Shown here: positions 7,712 through 14,679 of the stretch, piece by piece | Numbering within the stretch: position 1 is the first letter of the stretch | Layout of the letters: each line of letters opens with the position of its first letter | NCBI GenBank assembly: GCA_030603445.1 | Contig: JAUVXU010000021.1 | Coordinates: 1 to 21,820, forward strand | Length of the DNA stretch: 21,820 nt | From: Methanomicrobia archaeon | GTDB lineage: Archaea; Methanobacteriota_B; Thermococci; Methanofastidiosales; NM3 | Reading direction: 5' to 3' | Notes under the pieces: model-generated | What the model was told of the DNA's origin: nothing | The model's input: the letters and a program-made list of their open reading frames with translations, nothing else | The model's database searches: none | Position numbers and translations under genes: made by a program

Positions 7712-9856
7712 TTATTCTGTCCAAATATTCTCTATATCTATGCCGTATATGTCAGGATTATCCTCTGCGATGCCAGTATGTATTCCATCAAGGTCATTAC
7801 GCCAGTCCACCCAACAGAGATAAGAACCACATACAAAGGGATTTTCTTGATCTGATATGGCGTCTGTAACTTGGAGCGTGGCACTAGTATCCCTATCGAA
7901 TATATAGATATCTTTGTTGCCATTACGATCGTCTTCCCAGATAACATAATTTTCATATATTACTGGATTTACTTGATTAGAGGGGTCCTTTGTTATTTGA
8001 AGTTCTTCTTTTGTGGACATATCATAAAGGTATATGTCCCAATTTCCATTTCTGTTATCTTCCCATACTATGATATTACCATATATTGAAGGATTGAATT
8101 TGATGGATCTGCCGCTAGTTACTGCATGTTCTATACCTGTCCCGACATTATAACTGAATATATTGAATTCCCCGAATCTATTGTCCAACCATACGATAGT
8201 ATTGCCATATATTTTGGGTGTGGTCTGAAATGGTTGCAGTGCCGGGTCGTCAATTGTTATTCTTTTCTCATCTTTGTTTATTATATTATAGAAGTATATG
8301 TCAGAATTTTCATTCCTCTCGTCTTCCCAAACGATTCTGTTTTCATATATGTCAGGATTGGACTGATTAAATTCGTTATCTGTTACTTGTGTCAAAACGT
8401 TTGTGGACATATCATAAAGATATATATCCCACTCTCCATTTCTATTATCCTGCCAAACGATTTTGTCCCCCCATGTTCTGGGATTTTTCTGATCATTTGT
8501 GTCCTTGGCTATACTTACTTCGTTCCCGCTATCAAGATATTTTAAATATATATCCCAATTTCCATCTCTATTATCCTGCCAAACACAGTATGCTAGTCCG
8601 TCCGAATTGATCCCCATCACAGGATTGAATTGATCTGCAAGATTTTTGGTAATAGAGAACGAGGTCTCTGTATCAGTTACCTCATTCGTACTCTCCATAG
8701 AATATAGCACTATTGATGTAGTTATGAATCCCACTATAAAGAGCGTTATAATGCCCTTCCTGCTAAGTGACACTGCTCTTTTTTTCTTTGATGTGGAGCT
8801 TAATTTAGATTTTTGGATGAAGGCTACACCAATGCCAATTATTGCAAAAAAGGCTATGATAAATACAGAGAATACGGCTTCGTTTCGAGTTATCTCGTTT
8901 TGTGTGTAAGATGTGTATTGGTAGAAGTTTCCAAAAACGGCACAGGCAAGCATGAATATGATAAGGGAGCTCCATATATGCTTGGCCTTGTTTGTGTATG
9001 CACTGACGACATTGCCTGCTAACGCCGCGATTATGCCTAGATATAATAGGGGAAATGAACCATCAAAAAATACTGTAAAAACATACTTTGCAGATTCCCA
9101 GTTAAGGTAAGGGACCATTTCCCACCTTATATTCATAAATCCGTTGTATCCCCCATACGCCGCTATAACTATTGCAATAGAATATGCTATGATTTTCACT
9201 CTTCGCGGCGTCATCTTGTCCCTTAAATAATCATCAACACCAAATCCTTTGGCAAATAAGTAGCTGCCAACGATGGAAAATGTGGCAAACCACCCATATT
9301 TCGTCAGGTCCGGAAAAAGATATGTGAGGGCATAAATGATAATAATGATTCCTGGAAGGCCCAGGAATAAACCAGACACTTTCTTGTCCTCCATCATCCG
9401 TTTTAAATACCTGTGCAAAATGAAGTAAGTATCTTCTAGACTCTCGCTTTGTTGCACTGTTAGTCTGTCGATTGATATAATATTTACTTTGGACTGAAGT
9501 ATGGGCAATACATTTTCATCTTCCTTGCCATCACTTACCAGAATTGCAGAATCAATATTAAAAGTTTCTTTTATGACATCAAATTGTTTGATAAGCTCAA
9601 TATCTGATTTTATTCCAACAGATTGGTCTCCCGTAATACAAGCGACATAAGCATCCTTTCCTTCTTCTTTTAGTGTTTCATAGATTTTTACACATTGGAA
9701 TAAAACGTTTGTGTCAGATTCCGTGGGGTCAACTACCCCTAATTTTAAAGCTGTTTCAAGAAGAAATTCTTTGCCGAGAATAGGTCCCTTGATGCCAGTT
9801 TTTTCTCCTATGTCGTTGTCTCTATCGACTCCAAGAACTAATATTTTTTCTGCCAC
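7712..9856 (-). CDS. DUF373 membrane protein fused to a seven-blade beta-propeller
   Basis: The protein has 714 residues in two parts. Residues 1 to about 370 match the archaeal DUF373 family: a cytosolic start (KILVLGVDRDNDIGEKTGI), an ACITGD / LVSDGKEDE segment, then about seven or eight membrane helices. Another helix (KGIITLFIVGFITTSIVLYS) leads to residues about 405-714, where seven repeats of about 42 residues carry NP-x-IY-x-x-x-IVW-x-D-x-RNGNWDIYLYD, the blade pattern of TolB-like propellers. The topology implied is a propeller on the outside of the cell. DUF373 proteins usually end after the membrane part (from memory, about 370 residues), so the fusion is unusual. The start is GTG at 9856 with SD GGAGATG upstream. 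It is followed by the glycosyltransferase gene in the same unit, suggesting a cell-surface role. Confidence 0.85.
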   Translation of the reverse strand: MAEKILVLGVDRDNDIGEKTGIKGPILGKEFLLETALKLGVVDPTESDTNVLFQCVKIYETLKEEGKDAYVACITGDQSVGIKSDIELIKQFDVIKETFNIDSAILVSDGKEDENVLPILQSKVNIISIDRLTVQQSESLEDTYFILHRYLKRMMEDKKVSGLFLGLPGIIIIIYALTYLFPDLTKYGWFATFSIVGSYLFAKGFGVDDYLRDKMTPRRVKIIAYSIAIVIAAYGGYNGFMNIRWEMVPYLNWESAKYVFTVFFDGSFPLLYLGIIAALAGNVVSAYTNKAKHIWSSLIIFMLACAVFGNFYQYTSYTQNEITRNEAVFSVFIIAFFAIIGIGVAFIQKSKLSSTSKKKRAVSLSRKGIITLFIVGFITTSIVLYSMESTNEVTDTETSFSITKNLADQFNPVMGINSDGLAYCVWQDNRDGNWDIYLKYLDSGNEVSIAKDTNDQKNPRTWGDKIVWQDNRNGEWDIYLYDMSTNVLTQVTDNEFNQSNPDIYENRIVWEDERNENSDIYFYNIINKDEKRITIDDPALQPFQTTPKIYGNTIVWLDNRFGEFNIFSYNVGTGIEHAVTSGRSIKFNPSIYGNIIVWEDNRNGNWDIYLYDMSTKEELQITKDPSNQVNPVIYENYVIWEDDRNGNKDIYIFDRDTSATLQVTDAISDQENPFVCGSYLCWVDWRNDLDGIHTGIAEDNPDIYGIDIENIWTE

Positions 9857-9901
9857 GTAGCATCTCCTACATGTCTAAATTCCAATTTTCTTATTAATAA
9901 C

Positions 9902-9914
9902 ACTATATAAAAAG
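9902..9914 (-). promoter_or_regulatory. TATA box for the DUF373-propeller / glycosyltransferase operon
   Basis: The minus strand reads CTTTTTATATAG around 9903-9914, 47-58 nt before the GTG start at 9856. Transcription would begin near 9880-9884, giving a leader of about 25 nt that carries the SD GGAGATG. Confidence 0.5.
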
Positions 9915-10344
9915 CTTATCTATTCTTCTAGTATTTTATAACGCTTTAAGCAAGAATAATACCTGCATTTTTGATAATAGGGCAAATCGCATCCGTTCTT
10001 ATCTCAATTCTTAGCTTTCGCTAAACACTTCCTAACTGTTTCCTTCAAGAACTACTTAAATTATAAAGTCATTTGGCATTAAGAACACACAAGAATCTCT
10101 ACTATGGAACTGATCAGGCATAGGCGCTAATGCAGCATATTATCACACGCATTAAGCGCACACGATAATGGGCGCATGAAAAAAAAGAAAACAATTCATT
10201 TATCCTCTATCACATAAGAATCATATGTGTTATGGATGAAATGCGCAGCTTATGTAATGTTAGATATTAATAAAAAATGTACAAGAAGCCTTAGGCTCAA
10301 GATTTCTTTTGGCAGTATTAATTCACAAATAGGAAAGAGGGGTA
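9915..10344. other. Intergenic region without a recognisable gene
   Basis: About 430 bp between the DUF373-propeller promoter and the end of the COG1340 gene. All frames are broken by frequent stops and no tRNA-like cloverleaf was seen. The only structures noticed are the palindrome AGCCTTAGGCT near 10288-10298, which may belong to a transcription end for the minus-strand gene at 10345, and A/T runs at 10170-10178 and 10271-10277. It could be decayed coding DNA or hold a small RNA, but nothing supports a specific call. Confidence 0.5.
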
Positions 10345-11235
10345 TTAGAGGAATGTTGATTCTTGCAGTATTTTGAATTCCTCTGTGGACAGCTTCTCAC
10401 CACTAACGAACTTGTCATACAAATCCTTCGCTTGTAGGTTTATCTGGTCCATTACTACTTTGTTCTCTTGTTCTCTTTCCTTTATGCGCTTGGCGTGTTT
10501 CTCAGTTTTTCTCTCTGCGATATTATTTCGGGATATATTAAGACTGTCCCTTACTTCACGCAACTGAGCATAAGTGTTGTTTAGCACTGCTTTTTTTGAA
10601 AGAAATTCTTGATGTGCTTTATCGGCTGATTTTTTTGTTTCAGAAGCTCTTTGCGAGAAGTACGTTACGCGTTCGTGGAATTTTGCAGATTCTTGTGAAA
10701 ATTCAACGACTTTCTCATGAAGTTGGTCTATTTCTTTTCTTATAGATGACATCTTTTCGCGCAAGGACCTGATTTTATCCTTTACTTCTGTTGAAAGTTT
10801 TGTTGCTTCAAGATCTTTTTGTAGTTGGGAAATCTGAACAATGATTTTGTTCTCTTCTTTTATTTGGAGTACTGATGTCTCAAGCTTCCATTCCATCTCA
10901 TCTATCTTTTTTTGTAAATAAAATGGATTAGACGCAGAAGAATCCCCATCGCTACCAAGCTCTTTTTTTATCGCTTTTAGCTCATCTTTTAGCTGGGAGA
11001 GTATTTTTCTCTTATCATCACGTTGTTGTTTGTGTTCTGACACCATTTTATTGGCGTTGTCTCTTTCTTTTTTTGACTCTTTGAGCTGTCCAAGTAGTTC
11101 TTTGAATAAAGCGTTGTTCTCATCTCTTTTTTTGATACTCTCATCTATTTCATTTTTTGTAGATGCACAAGTATCCCTTAGCTCCTGATAGTTCTTTTTT
11201 ATAGTTCCTAGTTCTTTGAATAAGTCGTCTTCCAA
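10345..11235 (-). CDS. COG1340-type archaeal coiled-coil protein
   Basis: About 296 residues, nearly all charged heptad-like coiled coil (runs such as KKRDENNALFKELLGQLKES and REKMSSIRKEIDQLHEKV). It ends in a short conserved tail, AKDLYDKFVSGEKLSTEEF, which is characteristic of a widespread archaeal coiled-coil family of unknown function (COG1340). It has no membrane segment, signal peptide or enzymatic motif. Two TTG starts are possible: TTG at 11241 sits only 1 nt after GGAGG, whereas TTG at 11235 is 7 nt away, so 11235 is preferred. TATA-like sequences lie at 11263-11269 and 11276-11283. It is divergent from the DHH gene. A function in chromosome or RNA handling would be speculation. Confidence 0.85.
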   Translation of the reverse strand: MEDDLFKELGTIKKNYQELRDTCASTKNEIDESIKKRDENNALFKELLGQLKESKKERDNANKMVSEHKQQRDDKRKILSQLKDELKAIKKELGSDGDSSASNPFYLQKKIDEMEWKLETSVLQIKEENKIIVQISQLQKDLEATKLSTEVKDKIRSLREKMSSIRKEIDQLHEKVVEFSQESAKFHERVTYFSQRASETKKSADKAHQEFLSKKAVLNNTYAQLREVRDSLNISRNNIAERKTEKHAKRIKEREQENKVVMDQINLQAKDLYDKFVSGEKLSTEEFKILQESTFL

Positions 11236-11339
11236 ATTCAATCCTCCGTGAATTATTCATACTTTATACCAACCCTTTTTAAATCTTACCTTTTAAAATC
11301 AGTCTCTTGCATATTCATATGCATCTAAAATAGTTAGTT

Positions 11340-11348
11340 TTTTATAAG
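11340..11348 (+). promoter_or_regulatory. TATA box for the TrkA_N-DHH gene
   Basis: TTTTATAAG lies 33-41 nt before the ATG at 11381. With no clear SD near the start, a leaderless or very short-leader transcript is likely. Confidence 0.5.
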
Positions 11349-11380
11349 TTCTCCTTGTATGTTTCGTTGGTGTTTAGTGG

Positions 11381-12784
11381 ATGTATCTCATCTTGGGAAT
11401 AGGTATCGTAGGTCATGCTATAGCTATGAATATAAAAGGACGAGCTGAGGAGCTTGTTCTTGTAGAAAAGGACCCTAAGAAAGTAAAGGGGCTTATAAAG
11501 AATGGATTTACAGCAATTGAGGGAGATTTTCTTCTACCTTCTAAAAAGATACGCCGTTTTATGGAACAGGCAAGCATTATTTTTATCATGACATCAAACA
11601 GTGATGTTAATAAAAAAGTTTTGAAATATGTACATGGACTTAATCCCTATGCTTTTGTCATAATGCGAACTACTAACCCTGCCGATGCCAATAAACTCAA
11701 AGGTAATGGGGTAGGGGCAGTAATAGTTCCACAAGTCGCTATAGTGGAACAGATCATGAATGAATTAGGAACGTTTGAACACATAGATCGCGTGAGAACC
11801 CTTAAGAGGGGATTAAAACAGGGAGAACGCTTGGGCATTATCGTTCATGATAATCCTGATCCGGATGCTATTGCTTCAGCATTGGCGCTCCAGACAATTG
11901 CAGAAAAACAGGGAGTAAGCTCCGATATATTGTATGGGGGAAATATAGGGCATCAACAAAACAAGGTGTTTGTAAACCTTTTAGGAATAAACCTTTTGCG
12001 TATCGATGATTACAATAAATACCTTCTTAGGGGATATGACCGTCTGGCATTTGTTGACTTGGGGTCAGATGCAAATACCAGCATACTGCCTTTAGATACA
12101 ACGCCTGATATTATCATAGATCATCATCCTAAAACCATCGATTATTCACTTTCAGTTGAAGATATACGCAGCCATATTGGGGCCGTATCCACGATGTTAA
12201 CAGAATACCTCATTGATTTTGGGTGTGATGTCACATCGAGAATGGCAACAGCACTTCTCTATGGGATAATGACAGATACGGATAACTTCAGAAGACGCAT
12301 ATCAAGAGAAGACATCGAGGCAGTTGCCTGGCTGCAAGATAAGGCAGATCAGGAGATGTTAAATAAGATAGTTAATCAAACAATTTCCCCCGATGTGCTG
12401 GATGTTATAGGAAAGGCCATACTGGGGCGTGATGTTCTAAATGGATATGTTATATCCAATGTTGGGTATATCTCCAATAGGGACTCTCTTCCTCAGGCAG
12501 CAGATTTCCTTTTGAGTTTAGAGGGTGCTACTACGGTGCTTGTTTTTGGCATGTTAAATGAGTCTCTCTACATATCTGCTCGCACAAAAGACATAAAGCT
12601 CAATCTTGGACAAACGATGGAAAAGGCGTTTGGAACGATTGGTTCTGCAGGCGGCCATGTGTCTTCTGCTGGTGCGAGGATCCCTCTTGGAATATTTGGC
12701 ATGATAGATGATAAGGAGATACTAAAGAATCTTGCCGGAGAGGCAATAAAAAAGATGTTCTTAAAAGCAGTGGATATGTATTAA
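11381..12784 (+). CDS. TrkA_N-DHH-DHHA1 phosphoesterase
   Basis: The 467-residue protein starts with an RCK/TrkA_N-like Rossmann domain (residues 1 to about 130; MYLILGIGIVGHAIA is the nucleotide-binding loop). The middle is a DHH phosphoesterase domain and the end a DHHA1 domain. Metal ligands are visible: HDNPDPDAIAS (about 156-166), VDLGSD, IDHH at about 246-249 and a later TDTDNF. GGHVSSAGAR near residue 426 is the DHHA1 substrate-binding motif. Related NrnA/GdpP enzymes cleave nanoRNA, pAp or c-di-AMP; the RCK-like domain suggests regulation by a nucleotide or link to potassium balance, which is inference. The start is fixed by an in-frame TAG 6 nt upstream of the ATG. Confidence 0.9.
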   Translation: MYLILGIGIVGHAIAMNIKGRAEELVLVEKDPKKVKGLIKNGFTAIEGDFLLPSKKIRRFMEQASIIFIMTSNSDVNKKVLKYVHGLNPYAFVIMRTTNPADANKLKGNGVGAVIVPQVAIVEQIMNELGTFEHIDRVRTLKRGLKQGERLGIIVHDNPDPDAIASALALQTIAEKQGVSSDILYGGNIGHQQNKVFVNLLGINLLRIDDYNKYLLRGYDRLAFVDLGSDANTSILPLDTTPDIIIDHHPKTIDYSLSVEDIRSHIGAVSTMLTEYLIDFGCDVTSRMATALLYGIMTDTDNFRRRISREDIEAVAWLQDKADQEMLNKIVNQTISPDVLDVIGKAILGRDVLNGYVISNVGYISNRDSLPQAADFLLSLEGATTVLVFGMLNESLYISARTKDIKLNLGQTMEKAFGTIGSAGGHVSSAGARIPLGIFGMIDDKEILKNLAGEAIKKMFLKAVDMY

Positions 12785-12785
12785 T

Positions 12786-13499
12786 CTATTCATTTGAAGA
12801 ATTATCGTACTCATTTATGATCTGCACGCTTTTCGAAGATCCTATTCTTGTAGCGCCTGCATCAATCATTTTTTTGGCCTGTTTCCAGTTTGATATGCCG
12901 CCTGCCGCTTTTACGCCCATGTCATTTCCTACAATTCTTCTCATAAGTGCAACATCTTCTGCAGTTGCCCCAGATGGCCCAAATCCTGTAGACGTCTTGA
13001 CAAATTTTGCACCAGCCCTTTTTGAGAGTTGGCATGCAATAATCTTTTCTTCTTGTAACAGATAACACGTTTCTATTATAACTTTTACAGGCACGCCCAA
13101 TGCGACTATTTTTTTTATCTCGTCTTCTATATATCCAAAGCGTTGTGACTTAAGCGCGGCTATATTGATAACCATATCTAGCTCATCTGCCCCGTCGTTT
13201 ATTGCGTCTGCTGCTTCATGAACCTTTATTTCCGTCTTATTCTGTCCAAGGGGAAAACCTACGACACAAACTATTTTGATATTGTTGGGGCCTATCTTTT
13301 CCTTGGCAGTTGCCGCCCAATATGGATTTACACAAACAGCACCAAATCCATAGTTTACTGCCTCATCCACAAGTTGCACGATAGACTCATTCGTTTCATA
13401 TGGGTGCAGCTGGGTATGATCCATCATCTTTGCAAGTTCTTCTCTACAGATATCCATATGTTTTTGGTACCTCGTTATTACTTTATATATTTTATCCAT
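12786..13499 (-). CDS. deoC: Deoxyribose-phosphate aldolase
   Basis: The 237-residue enzyme cleaves 2-deoxyribose 5-phosphate to acetaldehyde and glyceraldehyde 3-phosphate. Class I aldolase residues are visible: ADELDMVINI (acidic relay Asp), FVKTSTGFG (Schiff-base Lys) and MGVKAAGGIS (second active-site Lys); DHTQLHP near the N-terminus is also typical. ATG at 13499 gives the longest form, but ATG at 13457 (MDICREELAKMMDHT, 223 residues) is closer to the family's usual start. A TATATAAAG lies about 26 nt before it, inside the longer ORF, so the shorter form may be the real one. It ends 2 bp from the convergent DHH gene and is divergent from GAPDH, which uses its product. Confidence 0.93.
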   Translation of the reverse strand: MDKIYKVITRYQKHMDICREELAKMMDHTQLHPYETNESIVQLVDEAVNYGFGAVCVNPYWAATAKEKIGPNNIKIVCVVGFPLGQNKTEIKVHEAADAINDGADELDMVINIAALKSQRFGYIEDEIKKIVALGVPVKVIIETCYLLQEEKIIACQLSKRAGAKFVKTSTGFGPSGATAEDVALMRRIVGNDMGVKAAGGISNWKQAKKMIDAGATRIGSSKSVQIINEYDNSSNE

Positions 13500-13504
13500 T
13501 TTTT

Positions 13505-13523
13505 TAACAAAAAGCTTTTAAGC
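13505..13523 (+). promoter_or_regulatory. Shared deoC / GAPDH promoter region
   Basis: The gap between the two divergent genes is only about 50 bp and centres on the palindrome AAAAGCTTTT (13510-13519). CTTTTAAGC (13515-13523) is a reasonable TATA box for GAPDH, about 30 nt before the ATG at 13553. The palindrome could serve both directions or bind a regulator; this is inference. Confidence 0.4.
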
Positions 13524-13552
13524 ATGTTACTGATTTTTAAATGGTAGCTTTT

Positions 13553-14578
13553 ATGGCCATAAAGGTTGGTATTGTTGGATATGGTACAATTGGCAAGCGC
13601 GTTGCTGATATAGTTAAAAATTCCAAAGGCATGGAAATTGCTGGCGTGACAAGCCGTTCTTATTCATGCAGGCTTGATATAGCAAAAGATAGAGGATTTT
13701 CTGTTTTTGTGCCAGAGGACGCAGCTACAGAATTTGATAATCGCGGATTTAAGGTAGGCGGCACTTTTGAGGACCTATGTGAAACTGCAGATATTGTTGT
13801 CGATGCCACCCCTAATAAAATTCCTCCAAAGAACATGCCTTTTTATGACAATCATAATTTGAAGGTAATTGTACAAGGCGGGGAAAGTCACGAACTTACC
13901 GGATTCTCGTTCTCATCCTTGGCTAATTACGAAGAAGCGCTCAACAGGAACAAGTGCAGGGTCGTCTCTTGCAACACCACTGGACTTTCCCGTGTTATAT
14001 CTACACTTGATAGTGCATATGGGGTCGATAATGTTTTTGCTTCATTGATAAGACGCGCTGCTGACCCTAGAGAGTCAAGTAAAGGCCCTATTAATGCTGT
14101 GAAGCCTGTGATGGGAGTCTCGCATCATGGCCCAGATGTAAGGACCGTAATGCCCCATATAGATATCTACTCTATGGCTGTGGCCGTTCCGCATACTTTA
14201 TCGCACGTGCACACTCTTCGTGTTAAACTTAAGAAAGAAACATCAAGAGAGGACGTTGTAGCCCTTTTTGATAAAACGCCTCGCATAGTCATAGGTAAAG
14301 GAAAGGAAGGATTTGGCGATACTTGCCAAGTCGCCGAATACTACAGGGATTTTAGGTTGCGCTATGACATGCCTGAGTTGTTTATTTGGGATGAACCGTT
14401 GGACGTTGTTGGAAAGTATGTATACATCATGGCAAACGTCCATCAAGAATCAATTGTTGTTCCAGAAAATATTGATTGCATCAAGGCAATGTGTGGTCTG
14501 GAGACAGACAAGATGAAAGCGATTTACGAAACGGACAAGGTTGTTGGAATTGCAAAGGCAAGACATTGTTACATTTGA
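13553..14578 (+). CDS. gap: Type II (archaeal) glyceraldehyde-3-phosphate dehydrogenase
   Basis: 341 residues from the ATG at 13553. It oxidises glyceraldehyde 3-phosphate with phosphate and NAD(P), and in many archaea runs mainly in the gluconeogenic direction. The Rossmann loop VGIVGYGTIGKRVAD (about 5-19) and the catalytic cysteine in VSCNTTGLSR (Cys140) are clear, as is the archaeal HHGPDVRTVMPH segment. An upstream in-frame ATG at 13541 adds MVAF. The family norm begins with M-x-IKV-x-x-x-GYG, and GGTAG lies 5 nt before 13553, so the shorter start is chosen. The C-terminus KARHCYI is followed by T-rich DNA. It stands divergent from deoC. Confidence 0.95.
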   Translation: MAIKVGIVGYGTIGKRVADIVKNSKGMEIAGVTSRSYSCRLDIAKDRGFSVFVPEDAATEFDNRGFKVGGTFEDLCETADIVVDATPNKIPPKNMPFYDNHNLKVIVQGGESHELTGFSFSSLANYEEALNRNKCRVVSCNTTGLSRVISTLDSAYGVDNVFASLIRRAADPRESSKGPINAVKPVMGVSHHGPDVRTVMPHIDIYSMAVAVPHTLSHVHTLRVKLKKETSREDVVALFDKTPRIVIGKGKEGFGDTCQVAEYYRDFRLRYDMPELFIWDEPLDVVGKYVYIMANVHQESIVVPENIDCIKAMCGLETDKMKAIYETDKVVGIAKARHCYI

Positions 14579-14585
14579 CATATCC

Positions 14586-14616
14586 CCCATTTTTGTTTTT
14601 AATTATTTTTTTATTC
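14586..14616 (+). terminator. T-rich termination region after GAPDH
   Basis: Directly after the stop codon, the plus strand carries runs of TTTTTG, TTTTTAA and TTTTTTTATT. Such T-runs commonly end archaeal transcripts. No hairpin is needed or obvious. Confidence 0.45.
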
Positions 14617-14636
14617 CCTGTTTTCCCTTCAGAAAA

Positions 14637-14645
14637 CTATAAATT
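14637..14645 (+). promoter_or_regulatory. TATA box for the S16 protease
   Basis: CTATAAATT lies 35-43 nt before the ATG at 14680. Transcription would start near 14667, leaving a short leader with the SD GAGGG. Confidence 0.5.
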
Positions 14646-14679
14646 CATGCCTAGATTAAAGGCAGTCTAGAGGGATCAT

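Noticed and set aside
8126-8545. Open frame opposite the propeller repeats
   Set aside because: It is the antisense shadow of the regular blade repeats; composition and lack of SD give no support.
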